Of a stretch of 18,567 bases of DNA, positions 7,565 to 15,685 are shown piece after piece. A model generated the notes under the pieces. The model ran no database searches and had not been told where the DNA came from. It worked only from the letters and a program-made list of their open reading frames with translations. Where the stretch lies: assembly GCA_964541695.1 (NCBI GenBank), contig CAZIRB010000038.1:1-18567 (forward strand), written 5' to 3'. Position 1 is the first letter of the stretch. Every line of letters starts with the position of its first letter. A program made the translations under genes and the position numbers. The DNA comes from CAZKGE01 sp964541695. GTDB lineage: Bacteria > Bacillota > Clostridia > Christensenellales > CAG-138.

Positions 7565-8910
7565 CGGGACGCCTATATTTACGCGGTTACCCAAACGCCC
7601 GTCAGAGGGAGTTCTTCGCGTCGCGCGCGCGGCACACCGCGTACGGCGGGGCCCGCGGCGGCGGCAAGAGCTGGGCGATGCGAAGAAAATTCGTGCTCCT
7701 CGCGCTCCGCTACGAGGGGCTGCGGCTGCTGCTTTTGCGGCGCACGCTGCCGGAGCTGACCGAGAACCACGTGCGGCCGCTGCAGGAGGAATTGGCGGGT
7801 TTTGTAAATTACAACCAAACGCAGCGCGTGTTTACGTTTCCGAACGGCAGCCGCATCAAGCTCGGTTACTGCGACGCGGAGAAGGACGTCTATCAGTATC
7901 AGGGACAGGAGTACGACGTGGTCGGGCTCGAGGAGGCGACGCATTTTTCCGAGTCGCAGATGCAGTTCCTCACGACCTGCAACCGGTCGGTGCGCACGGA
8001 CTTTTCGCCGCGCATGTACTACACCGCAAACCCCGGCGGCGTGGGCCACGCGTGGGTAAAAAGACTGTTTATCGACCGGCAGTACCGCAACAGCGAGCGC
8101 TGCGAGGACTACGCGTTCATCCCCGCGCGCGTGACGGACAATCCGGTGCTCATGAAAACAAACCCCGGCTACATCCAAACGCTCGAGAACCTGCCCGAGC
8201 ACCTGCGCCGCGCGCATCTCGACGGGGACTGGAACGTGCTGGCCGGGCAGTATTTTTGCGAGTACCGGGAAAAGGACCACGTCGTATCCCCGTTCCCGAT
8301 CCCCGCCTGGTGGCGGAGGTTTCGCGCGATGGACTGGGGCTACAACGACCCCTGCGCCGTGCTGTGGTTCGCCGTGGACGGCCAGGGTCGCGCGTTCGTG
8401 TACCGCGAGCTCTACGAGAGCCGCGTGCTCTCGTCCGACGTGGCAAGGCGCGTGAGGGAGCTTTCGATGGGCGAGCGCATCGCGTACACCGTGGCGTCGC
8501 CGGACGCGTGGCAGGAGCGCGGCATGACGGGCTCGGCGGACATCCGGGGCGAAAGCATCGCGGAGGTATTCGGTAACTGCGGCGTGCCGCTTCTGCGCGC
8601 GGACAGCGCGCGCGTCGCCGGCTGGCAGCGCGTGCGGGAGTACCTCAAGCCGGCCGACGACGGCAGGCCGAGGCTGCAGATATTCTCGTGCTGCAAAAAC
8701 CTTTTGCGCACGTTGCCGTTGCTGACCTTCGACGAACGGGACGCCGAGGACGTGTCCGACACCTGCGAGGACCACGCGCCCGAGGCGCTGCGCTACGGGC
8801 TGATGTCGCGGCCGGTGGCTAAGGAACCGCCGAAGGAAGTGCCGCTGCCGCGCTATGACCCGTTCGCGGACGCGGACGACGGCGGCCGCGGCGGCTTCTC
8901 GCTGCTGTAA
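7561..8910 (+). CDS. Terminase large subunit
   Basis: The 449-residue product is the phage packaging motor, an ATPase joined to an RNase H-like nuclease. The ATPase half shows Walker A GGARGGGKS (residues 29-37), Walker B VVGLEEA with acidic residues 124-125, and a TANPGG coupling motif. The nuclease half shows the acidic residues expected for metal binding: Asp258 in AMDWGYND, Asp315 in SPDAW and Asp404 in DHAPEALRYG. With these motifs intact the enzyme could be active. ATG 7561 is preferred over TTG 7552 because AAGGAGG ends one base before the TTG but ten bases before the ATG. The ATG overlaps the small-subunit stop. Confidence 0.95.
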   Translation: MTGRLYLRGYPNARQREFFASRARHTAYGGARGGGKSWAMRRKFVLLALRYEGLRLLLLRRTLPELTENHVRPLQEELAGFVNYNQTQRVFTFPNGSRIKLGYCDAEKDVYQYQGQEYDVVGLEEATHFSESQMQFLTTCNRSVRTDFSPRMYYTANPGGVGHAWVKRLFIDRQYRNSERCEDYAFIPARVTDNPVLMKTNPGYIQTLENLPEHLRRAHLDGDWNVLAGQYFCEYREKDHVVSPFPIPAWWRRFRAMDWGYNDPCAVLWFAVDGQGRAFVYRELYESRVLSSDVARRVRELSMGERIAYTVASPDAWQERGMTGSADIRGESIAEVFGNCGVPLLRADSARVAGWQRVREYLKPADDGRPRLQIFSCCKNLLRTLPLLTFDERDAEDVSDTCEDHAPEALRYGLMSRPVAKEPPKEVPLPRYDPFADADDGGRGGFSLL

Positions 8911-8949
8911 GCGATACAGTCCTCAAGAAAGCAGACAAGGAGGAAACAC

Positions 8950-10545
8950 ATGGCAAAAGAAACCGGGGCGGAGCGGGAGCGGCTGCTGTGCGAGCGCGCC
9001 TACGCGCTGTTTATGGAATACCGCAGCGCGTACGCTGCCGAATGGAAGCGGCTCGAGCACTGCGAGCGGATGTACCGCGCAGATCATTGGCACGACGTGC
9101 CCGTGCGCGATGTAAACGAGCCGCGGCCCGTCACGCCCGTGATTCAGTCGACGGTTGAGAACATCGGCGCGGAGCTGCTCGACCGCATCCCCGAGGCGGT
9201 GATCGCGCCCGAGAGCCCGAAGGACGCGGAGGTTGCGCGCGTGCTCGAGGCGATCATCCGCCAGAACCACGACGCGGCCGGCTACTGGAAGGAGTATCGG
9301 CGCGTCGTGCACGACCTGCTCGTCGGCGGCTACGCCGTGCAGGAGGTCGGCTACGACAGCGCGGCAAACGGCGGCTTGGGCGGCGCGTTTATCCGGCACG
9401 TGGACAGCCGCAGCATCCTGTTCGACCCGCTCGCGGCGGACTACGCGGAGGGCAGGGCTGTCATCAAGGTCGCGCTGCGCACGCGCGAGTACATGGCCGA
9501 ACATTTCCCGGGGCACGCGCCGTTCCTCGCCGCCGGGGCCTTTACGGCCGCCGACGCCGTCGAGGACGATGTGCTGCGGGCGGACCGGCGCGACGCGGTG
9601 CTTGTGCTCGAATTCTGGTGGCGCGAGTACGACCCCGAGACGGACCGATACCGCGTGCACATGGCGCTGCTCGCGGGCAACCGCGTGCTCGTCGATAGCC
9701 GCGAGCAAAAGCCCGAGGGCTATTACGAGCACGGCGAGTACCCGTTCGTGCTCACGGCGCTGTACCCGCGCAAGGGCTCGTGCCTGGGCCTCGGGATCGT
9801 GGACCTGTTCGAGACGCAGCAGCGCTACGCGGACAAGCTCGACCAGATCGTGCTGAAAAACGCGCTGATGGCATCGCACAATAAGCTGCTCGTGACCGAA
9901 GCCTCGGGCTTCGACGCGGACGACCTGCGCGACTGGGCCAAGGAGGTGCACCGCGGCGAGAGCCTAAACGGCGTGACCTGGTTTAGCACGCCGCCGCTGC
10001 CCGCGTACATCATCGGCTACATCCAGTCCGTGCGCGAGAACATCAAGCAGGAGAGCGGCGCGAACGACTTCTCGCGCGGCATGGCCACGGGCGGCATCAC
10101 GGCCGCGTCGGCGATCGCAAGCCTGCAGGAGATGAGCAACAAGCGCGCGCGCACGATCTCGCGCCTTCTGCACGAGTCGTTCCGCGACGCGATCCGGCTC
10201 GAGATCGCCGTCGAGCGCGAGTTCAACTACTTTACGCGCGAGGTGACGGTCGTGATCGGCGGCGAGCAGAAGCGGTGCTCGTTCGAGAGCGCGATGCTTG
10301 TGCGCGAGGCGCCGGGGAGGGTGCTGCTGCCCGTCGAGTTCTACATCTCGGTGCGCGCGCAGCAGGAGACGCGCTACACGGCCGACAAGCAGAACGAGCT
10401 TGTGCTGCGCATGCTCGGCGAAGGCGTGCTGCTGCCCGAGGAGGCGGTACAGATTATGGTGTTCGACGGCAAGGCGCAGGTGCTCAAGGAACTGCGCGAG
10501 CGGCGCGGGAGCATGGCGCCGGTATCGGCGCAAAAACGCGAATAA
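8950..10545 (+). CDS. Portal protein (P22-like family)
   Basis: The 531-residue product is the portal, the dodecameric ring through which DNA enters and leaves the capsid. The call rests on its place after the large terminase and on portal-like content. The N-terminal region has WKRLEHCERMYRADHW, the central part has a WW-REYD segment, and a stem/clip region includes GLGIVDLFETQQRYADKLD. A helical section with GITAASAIASLQEMSNKRARTISR resembles the tunnel and wing helices of P22-type portals. It is shorter than P22 gp1 (725). AAGGAGG at 8937-8943 lies six bases before the ATG. The frame is intact. Confidence 0.9.
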   Translation: MAKETGAERERLLCERAYALFMEYRSAYAAEWKRLEHCERMYRADHWHDVPVRDVNEPRPVTPVIQSTVENIGAELLDRIPEAVIAPESPKDAEVARVLEAIIRQNHDAAGYWKEYRRVVHDLLVGGYAVQEVGYDSAANGGLGGAFIRHVDSRSILFDPLAADYAEGRAVIKVALRTREYMAEHFPGHAPFLAAGAFTAADAVEDDVLRADRRDAVLVLEFWWREYDPETDRYRVHMALLAGNRVLVDSREQKPEGYYEHGEYPFVLTALYPRKGSCLGLGIVDLFETQQRYADKLDQIVLKNALMASHNKLLVTEASGFDADDLRDWAKEVHRGESLNGVTWFSTPPLPAYIIGYIQSVRENIKQESGANDFSRGMATGGITAASAIASLQEMSNKRARTISRLLHESFRDAIRLEIAVEREFNYFTREVTVVIGGEQKRCSFESAMLVREAPGRVLLPVEFYISVRAQQETRYTADKQNELVLRMLGEGVLLPEEAVQIMVFDGKAQVLKELRERRGSMAPVSAQKRE

Positions 10546-10555
10546 GGAGGATTCT

Positions 10556-11020
10556 ATGGAACAGAACTGGAGGGCCGGCAAAAAGACCGGCCAGAACGGG
10601 AACCCCGCGGCGGCCGCGCCGAACGCAGGCGTGCCGGCGGGCGCGGACGAGGAGCTGCTAACTAGCGTCGCGGACGAGATCGTGCGGCTGTACCGCGCGG
10701 GGAAGCTGCCCGAGGGCTTCGACGCGGAGCACGCGTTCGCCGACCCGGCGCTTGCCGCGCTGATACTTAGTGAAGGGATACCGGTCGAGTACGCGGTCCG
10801 CATCTATATCGCGGAGAAGAAGGCGGCGGAGGCCGAGCAAAGCGCCAGGCAGCGCGTGACCGACGAGGTGCGTCAGCGTGGCGCGCTGCCGCGGCCGCAG
10901 CGCGCGGGCGTGGCGGTGCAGCCGGGCCTCGACTACCGGGGCATGTCGAGCGAGGAGTTCCGGCAGCTTGAGCAGCAGTACAAGCGCGCCGCCAAAAACG
11001 GTCGGCGCGTGGTCCTGTAA
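10556..11020 (+). CDS. Putative scaffolding protein
   Basis: The 154-residue product sits between portal and capsid genes, the usual place for a scaffold, which guides capsid assembly and then leaves. The N-terminus is Ala/Gly/Pro-rich and likely disordered. The middle (~32-110) is helical and charged, with EKKAAEAEQSARQR suggesting a coiled coil. The C-terminus (~131-151) is a basic helix of the kind that scaffolds use to hold coat protein. It has no sequence mark that proves the role. A full AAGGAGG lies five bases before ATG 10556, implying strong expression. Confidence 0.65.
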   Translation: MEQNWRAGKKTGQNGNPAAAAPNAGVPAGADEELLTSVADEIVRLYRAGKLPEGFDAEHAFADPALAALILSEGIPVEYAVRIYIAEKKAAEAEQSARQRVTDEVRQRGALPRPQRAGVAVQPGLDYRGMSSEEFRQLEQQYKRAAKNGRRVVL

Positions 11021-11041
11021 TTTGCGTAAGGAGGAAACAGA

Positions 11042-12253
11042 ATGCCCAATACGATCAACACCACCGTTTCGACGGCGCAATCCACCTACACGAACAAGGA
11101 GTACTACGACCGGAAGCTCCTCGAGACCGCAAAGACGCGGCTCGTGCACGCAAGCTTCGGCCAAAAGCGCGACATCCCGAAGCACTCCGGCAAGCGCGTG
11201 GAGTTTCGGCGGTACGAGCTGTTCACGCCCGACACGCAGGCGCTCGAGCTCGAGGAGGGCGTCACGCCGGACGGGCAGAGCCTCGCGCAGTCGCACGTCG
11301 AGGCTACGGTCAAGCAGTACGGCGCGTACGTCGAGGTTTCGGACCTGTACGAGATGACCTGCTTCGACAACACGGTCAACGACACGGCGGAGCTGCTCGG
11401 CGAGCAGGTCGGAACCGTGGTCGAGTGGGTCACGCGCGACGAGCTGTGCAGCGGCACGAACGTGCAGTACGCGTCCGGCGCGACGAGCAGGCTTATGCTG
11501 ACCGGCGCCGACAAGCTCACGGTCGCGGAGATTAGAAAGGCCGTGCGCTCGCTCAAGAAGGCGAAGGCGCGCATGTTCTCGTCCGCGGAGGACGGCTCCG
11601 CGCGAAAGCCCCACTTTGTCTGCATCTGCTCGCCGGACGCGACGTTCGATTTGCAGAACGACACGCTCTGGCAGGACGCGTCGAAGTACGGCAACACCGA
11701 GCAGCTCTATTCCGGCGAGATCGGGCGGCTGTTTGGCGTCGTGTTCGTCGAGAGCACGGAAGCCAAGACGTTCACACAGAGCGTGTACACGGCCGTGACG
11801 GCGCATACGGACAATACCAGCGTCGTGACCGTTTCGGCAATCTCCGACGAGGCCGCGGCCTACCTCGTGTCCGGCGCGAAGATCAAGATCGGTACCGTAG
11901 AGCACACCGTCGAGAGCTGCGACCAGGCGGCAAAGACGATTACGCTCTCGGCCCCCGTCACGCCGGTCATTGCCGCGGGCACGAAGGTGTACAGCGAGGA
12001 CGCGGGCGCGCTCGACGCGGATAAGAAGGGCATGCCGGTGCACGCCACGCTCGTGTTCGGCGCGGACGCGTACGGCGTAATCGACGTGTCCGGCAGCGGC
12101 GCGCTGCAGACGATCATCAAGCCCGTGGGCTCGGCCGGCACGGCGGACCCGCTGAACCAGCGCGCCACGATCGGCGCGAAGGTCGCGGCCTATACGGCCA
12201 CGATCCTGAATAACCTTTGGCTCGTGCGCATCGAGCACGCGGTCAGCGCGTAA
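11042..12253 (+). CDS. Major capsid protein, N4-gp56 family
   Basis: The 403-residue product resembles the N4-gp56 family of major capsid proteins, which adopt the HK97 fold and form the icosahedral shell. Supporting segments are the N-terminal YYDRKLLETAKTRLVHASFG, a mid-protein LEEGVTPDGQ...VEATVKQYGAYVEVSD strand region, and the C-terminal DPLNQRATIGAKVAAYTATILNN typical of the family. Residues ~262-322 are Thr/Val-rich with an alternating pattern and look like an inserted small beta domain exposed on the capsid. AAGGAGG at 11028-11034, seven bases before ATG 11042, is the best ribosome binding site in the cassette, as expected for the most abundant product. A hairpin follows the stop codon. 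Confidence 0.93.
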   Translation: MPNTINTTVSTAQSTYTNKEYYDRKLLETAKTRLVHASFGQKRDIPKHSGKRVEFRRYELFTPDTQALELEEGVTPDGQSLAQSHVEATVKQYGAYVEVSDLYEMTCFDNTVNDTAELLGEQVGTVVEWVTRDELCSGTNVQYASGATSRLMLTGADKLTVAEIRKAVRSLKKAKARMFSSAEDGSARKPHFVCICSPDATFDLQNDTLWQDASKYGNTEQLYSGEIGRLFGVVFVESTEAKTFTQSVYTAVTAHTDNTSVVTVSAISDEAAAYLVSGAKIKIGTVEHTVESCDQAAKTITLSAPVTPVIAAGTKVYSEDAGALDADKKGMPVHATLVFGADAYGVIDVSGSGALQTIIKPVGSAGTADPLNQRATIGAKVAAYTATILNNLWLVRIEHAVSA

Positions 12254-12276
12254 CACGCGCGGGACAAGGCAAAAAA

Positions 12277-12304
12277 CGGGGGCGCGGCGCGGTCCGCGCT
12301 CCCG
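12277..12304 (+). promoter_or_regulatory. Hairpin following the capsid gene
   Basis: CGGGGGCGCGG (12277-12287) pairs with CCGCGCTCCCG (12294-12304) with one G-T wobble and a 6-base loop, 23 bases after the capsid stop. It is followed by AAAACC rather than a T-run. On the opposite strand it would precede a T-run (12271-12276 is six A). It may protect the capsid mRNA 3' end or reduce read-through to the neck genes. Confidence 0.6.
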
Positions 12305-12337
12305 AAAACCACAGCAAAAAACAGGGAGGGCAATACC

Positions 12338-12613
12338 ATGCAGTACATGACCGAGCAGGAGATCGACAACATCGCCTCGGAGACGGGGCGGCTGCTCAAG
12401 AAGGAGAAAAAGGTCGCGCTCATCGTGCGCGCGGAACACGGCGAGCCGTATTGGGAGGGCGGCATCAACGGGCATTTCTTCCGCATCCGCACCGAGACGC
12501 CGGTGTCCGTGCCGGAGAGTCTGGCAAAGCTGATCGCCGCGAGCCGCCAGGTCCGCGAGGTGAGCAAAAGGAAGCTGCGCGCGTTCGAGGACGCGGGCGT
12601 GCGCATCGGATAG
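12338..12613 (+). CDS. Small phage protein of unknown function after the capsid gene
   Basis: The 91-residue product was not recognised with certainty. It has a charged helical N-terminus (~1-25), a beta-like middle (KKVALIVRAEHGEPYWEGG), and a segment reading HFFRIRTETPVSVPESLAKLI (~47-67). That last part resembles a short 'fxIxrgxpVxVPexva' pattern seen in small proteins encoded next to phage capsid genes. A minor capsid or head-completion role is possible but unproven. AGGGAGGG sits about nine bases before the ATG. Only 16 bases separate it from the adaptor gene. Confidence 0.75.
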   Translation: MQYMTEQEIDNIASETGRLLKKEKKVALIVRAEHGEPYWEGGINGHFFRIRTETPVSVPESLAKLIAASRQVREVSKRKLRAFEDAGVRIG

Positions 12614-12629
12614 GGAGGGGGAGGCGTGC

Positions 12630-13175
12630 ATGACATTGCTCGAACTCCTCCGCGGCACGCTCGAGCAGCTCGACCGCGGCACGGACGCGCAGACGATCGA
12701 GGCCTGGCGCGACAAGCTGACGCGCTACCTAAACGACGCGCTGTTCGACCTCTCGGCGGTGAATGCGCCGAAACGGACGGACACGCTTACGCTGACAAAC
12801 CGCGCGCTCGCGCTCTCGGGTCTGCCGAAGCGCTGCGTCAAGGTGCTCGCGCTGTCAAGGAACGGCCGGCGCTGGCCGTTCTACTACGGCGGCGAGACGA
12901 GCGTGCTCTACGTGCCGAATCTTTCCGACGGCGATATCGAGGTGACCTACCGCTACATGCCGGACGGCATGACGATCGACACGGACGTGCCGGACCTGCC
13001 CGGGCAGTACCACAGCGCGCTGATCCTGTACGCCGTGGGCCGGGAGCGCGCCATGGGCGACTCCGCGTCGATCGCCGCCGCGCGCGCGTGCTTCGAGCTG
13101 TACTACGCCGTCAAGCGCGGCATCCGCGCGGGGCACGGCGAGCTCGACGGCTACGCGATCGAGAACCGGTACTGA
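12630..13175 (+). CDS. Putative neck adaptor (head-to-tail connector)
   Basis: The 181-residue product is likely the adaptor that sits below the portal in short-tailed phages (gp6/SU10-adaptor type). It begins with a helical region (LLELLRGTLEQL...IEAWRDKLTRYLNDAL). It then shows a beta portion with the pattern DGDIEVTYRYMPDGM followed by a conserved-looking DVPDLPGQYHSALILYAVGRER segment. It ends in a helix and a Tyr-rich tail. Its place between capsid and nozzle-like genes agrees with the role. A purine-rich AGGGGGAGG lies five bases before ATG 12630. Assignment is by pattern and position, not by a unique motif. Confidence 0.7.
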   Translation: MTLLELLRGTLEQLDRGTDAQTIEAWRDKLTRYLNDALFDLSAVNAPKRTDTLTLTNRALALSGLPKRCVKVLALSRNGRRWPFYYGGETSVLYVPNLSDGDIEVTYRYMPDGMTIDTDVPDLPGQYHSALILYAVGRERAMGDSASIAAARACFELYYAVKRGIRAGHGELDGYAIENRY

Positions 13176-13188
13176 GGGGGCGGACGAT

Positions 13189-14622
13189 ATGGCGCTGATA
13201 CGGTACCGCATCGAAGCGTTCTACGGGCTCAACCAGGGCGCGTCGCAGAACGGCCTGCCCGCGGGCGAGAGCCCGGACGCGTGCAACATGGACACGGAGG
13301 GCGGTGCGCTCGCCGTAGCCAAGGGCTACGTGCATGACAGCGAGGCGCCGTTCCCCGCGCCGGAAAAGGCTAAGCGGCTGTTCGCGTTCGGCGACAGCGC
13401 GGCGCCGGGCTTTCTCGTCGCGGCCGAAAACGGGCTGTACGTGCTGAAAAACGGCGACACGCAGTGGCGGACGCTGGCCGCGTTTGCCGAAACGCACGCG
13501 CTGCCCGCGCTGTTTGACGCGCAGAAGCTCAAGATCGGGAGCGCGGAGTACCTTGTGCTGGCTAACGGCCTCTCACAGGCGCATAAATGGGACGGGCAGC
13601 GCGAAGCGGCAGAACCGTTCGGCTCGGCGGCGCAGCTCTCCGACGCGCCGGTGACGCTGCTCGAGCTGTACTTCAACCGGCTGTTCGCCGCGGGCGACGC
13701 GCTGCACCCGAGCCGCCTGTACTGGAGCTGCGCGCCGGGAGACGGCCGCACCGTCGAGGACTGGTCGGGCGTGCCGGAGAGCGAGAACGTCGGCGGCGGC
13801 TTCGTCGAGGTCGGCGCGGACTCGGACCCGATCACGGGCCTGTTCGCGCTGTCGAACCAGCTCGTGGTGTTCAAGCGCGACTCGCTCTACCGGCTGCTCG
13901 GCGACCGGCCGGGGAACTTCCGCATCACGCCGGTCAACGCGGCGATGGATTCCTGCGTGCACACGGCCTGCGTGCGCTACGGCGACGTGCTGTACTTCTT
14001 AACGCGCGCGGGGCTGTACCTGTTCGACGGGCAGAGCGTCAAGCGGATGTTCGACGCGGACAAGATCCGCGCGTTTTTACAGAACGCGGACGTGACGCGC
14101 TGCGTTTCCGCCGCGTCGGCGGACAGGCTGTACTTTGCCGTGCGCGAGGGCGGCTCTACCCAAAACAACGCCGTGCTGACCTACGACCTCTCGCGCGCTT
14201 GCTACATGGTCCGCCGCGGCTTTACGGCCGTAGACTTTGCGGCCGTGGGCGGCAGGCTGTACCTGCTCGACGGGAACGGCTATGTCTGCCGCTTCGGCGA
14301 GGGGGAGAGCTACGCGGGAGCGCCTGTCGACGCCCACTGGTACACGCCGGAGACCGACCTTGGCGACAAGACTTCGGTCAAGCGGCTGCGGGAACTGTAC
14401 CTGCGCGGCGCGGGCAAGATCCTGGCGGTTTCCGCCGAAACGACCGCGGGCACGGTGTTTTCCGAGAAGCTGATGCCGGAGCGCACGGCGGACATCCTCG
14501 AGGTGCCGCTCTCCGGCGAGGGGCGCGCGTTCCGGCTGCGGCTCGGCAACGAGGGCGGCTCGCGCTTTACCGTAGAGGGCGGCGTGGAGCTGCTGCTCGA
14601 CGCGCAGCGGCGCGTGCTGTGA
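13189..14622 (+). CDS. Beta-propeller protein, putative tail nozzle
   Basis: The 477-residue product is rich in beta strands with recurrent blade-like units (for example LFAFGD...ENGLYVLKNGD, YLVLANGLSQAHKWDG, GDVLYFLTRAGLYLFDGQSV, GGRLYLLDGNGYVCRFG). This fits a beta-propeller of about six blades. Podovirus nozzle proteins such as those of P22 (gp10) and SU10 have this type of fold and follow the adaptor gene, as here. The N-terminus (FYGLNQG...LPAGESPDACNMD) resembles the strand that starts such nozzles. A GAGGGGGCGGA tract lies upstream of ATG 13189. No receptor-binding or enzymatic domain was recognised. Confidence 0.72.
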   Translation: MALIRYRIEAFYGLNQGASQNGLPAGESPDACNMDTEGGALAVAKGYVHDSEAPFPAPEKAKRLFAFGDSAAPGFLVAAENGLYVLKNGDTQWRTLAAFAETHALPALFDAQKLKIGSAEYLVLANGLSQAHKWDGQREAAEPFGSAAQLSDAPVTLLELYFNRLFAAGDALHPSRLYWSCAPGDGRTVEDWSGVPESENVGGGFVEVGADSDPITGLFALSNQLVVFKRDSLYRLLGDRPGNFRITPVNAAMDSCVHTACVRYGDVLYFLTRAGLYLFDGQSVKRMFDADKIRAFLQNADVTRCVSAASADRLYFAVREGGSTQNNAVLTYDLSRACYMVRRGFTAVDFAAVGGRLYLLDGNGYVCRFGEGESYAGAPVDAHWYTPETDLGDKTSVKRLRELYLRGAGKILAVSAETTAGTVFSEKLMPERTADILEVPLSGEGRAFRLRLGNEGGSRFTVEGGVELLLDAQRRVL

Positions 14623-14636
14623 GGAGGGGGACGGGT

Positions 14637-14828
14637 ATGGCGTATCGGTCGGGCGGAATCATGCCGCTGTTTCCCATATACCTTGCGCGCATGGCCGCAA
14701 AGGACACGGGCCGCGACGAATATGACGCACTCGTGGCGCAGAACGAGGTGAACCTCAACCAAAACCTGGACATCCTGTTCCAGAAGCTGCTCGAGATCGA
14801 GCAGTACCTGGGGCAGCAGAGCGAATGA
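14637..14828 (+). CDS. Small helical protein of unknown function in the virion cassette
   Basis: The 63-residue product is not recognised. A hydrophobic N-terminal section (IMPLFPIYLARMA) is followed by an acidic helix, with EVNLNQNLDILFQKLLEIEQYL suggesting a short coiled coil. It follows the nozzle-like gene with GAGGAGGGGG at its start and is followed by the last cassette gene after 13 bases. Possible roles include a tail-tip or plug component, or a membrane-active peptide. It lacks a full transmembrane segment, so a holin role is unlikely. Confidence 0.7.
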   Translation: MAYRSGGIMPLFPIYLARMAAKDTGRDEYDALVAQNEVNLNQNLDILFQKLLEIEQYLGQQSE

Positions 14829-14841
14829 ACGGAGGCAGGAT

Positions 14842-15657
14842 ATGACGGCAAAAATCGCGGGCACGTCGGTGATCCCCGTCGTCGGGAACACCGGCTGGCT
14901 CAAAGCGCTGACCGGAACCACTACGAAAAAGAAATCGGGCGCGGGCAAGAAGGACAGCTCGCCAAAGCAGAGCGCGCCCGCGCCGGCGGTATACGACGAG
15001 GACCTCGTGTACAGCTACGCAAACAGCCTGTACAGCGCCGCAAATCCGCAGAAGGTCGTCTACGAGGCGCAGTCCGAGGCCGCGCTGCGCGAGCAGATCG
15101 TGTCATGGCTGCGCCCGGCGTACGAGCAGGCGATCGCCCAGCGGAAAAAGCTGACGGAGCAGTACCGCGCCGAGCTCGACGCGGACGCGATCTCGCGCGG
15201 CATGGGCGGCTCGACCTATGTGACCGACGTAAAGGGCAGGCAGAGCGAGGCCGAGGCCGAAGACATAGCCGGCTACGAGACGGACTACGCGGCGCAGCTG
15301 GCCAAGCACCTCTCCGAGGCGCTGGACACGGAGAAGGAGCGCGCGCTCAACGCGGACCTAACTAACAGCGAGCGCGAGCACGAGGCGTACATGCAGGCCT
15401 ACGGCGCGGCGCTGACGCTGTTTACGGCATATAAATCGGCCAGCGCGGGCAGCCCGTACTCCAGGCTGACCGAGACCGCGGGCGGATTGTCCTCGGCCGA
15501 GGACGTCGAGGCGTACCTGTCCTCGCTGTCCGCCGAGGAGCGCGGCAAACTCTACGGCGGCGGCGACGCGGGGAGCCGGGCGCTGCGCAACGGCATACTC
15601 GGCATCGTGGGCTCGCTGAACTTTCTCTATCTGCAGCAGCAGTACCCCGGGGCTTAG
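14842..15657 (+). CDS. Alpha-helical protein of unknown function, last cassette gene
   Basis: The 271-residue product is not recognised. An N-terminal part with a hydrophobic patch (~8-22) leads into a Lys/Ser/Thr/Pro-rich linker (~26-48). The rest is mostly charged helix, including QIVSWLRPAYEQAIAQRKKLTEQYRAEL and a long Glu-rich stretch near 130-185. The C-terminus is hydrophobic (ILGIVGSLNFLYLQQQ). The design resembles internal or ejection proteins of podoviruses in general character only. No peptidoglycan hydrolase or fibre motif is seen. GGAGG at 14831-14835 lies six bases before the ATG. A terminator follows. Confidence 0.75.
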   Translation: MTAKIAGTSVIPVVGNTGWLKALTGTTTKKKSGAGKKDSSPKQSAPAPAVYDEDLVYSYANSLYSAANPQKVVYEAQSEAALREQIVSWLRPAYEQAIAQRKKLTEQYRAELDADAISRGMGGSTYVTDVKGRQSEAEAEDIAGYETDYAAQLAKHLSEALDTEKERALNADLTNSEREHEAYMQAYGAALTLFTAYKSASAGSPYSRLTETAGGLSSAEDVEAYLSSLSAEERGKLYGGGDAGSRALRNGILGIVGSLNFLYLQQQYPGA

Positions 15658-15685
15658 CCTAGGGCGGCGGCGCGCCGCACGGCGG

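Larger units (their letters stand above)
7166..15657 (+). mobile_element. Podovirus-like virion assembly cassette (prophage remnant or domesticated)
   Basis: Ten consecutive + strand genes encode terminase small and large subunits, portal, scaffold-like protein, N4-gp56-type capsid, a small protein, a neck adaptor, a nozzle-like propeller and two unrecognised proteins. All frames are intact. Most genes have strong ribosome binding sites of their own (AAGGAGG or GGAGG), unlike the overlap-coupled host genes nearby. The block ends in a terminator at 15686-15732 and its left side abuts the ypeB terminator. No integrase, regulator, replication, lysis, tail fibre or tailspike gene is present. GC content resembles the flanking chromosome, suggesting long residence. 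The limits given are those of the coding block. Confidence 0.85.

Noticed and set aside
12271..12304. Terminator on the minus strand after the capsid gene.
   Set aside because: The hairpin with adjacent A-run would suit a minus-strand terminator, but no minus-strand gene ends there.
10658..12715. Long open frame on the minus strand across the scaffold and capsid genes.
   Set aside because: It is opposite well-supported genes in very GC-rich DNA, where stop codons are rare in antisense frames. Its product is Arg/Leu/Val-rich with no recognisable domain.
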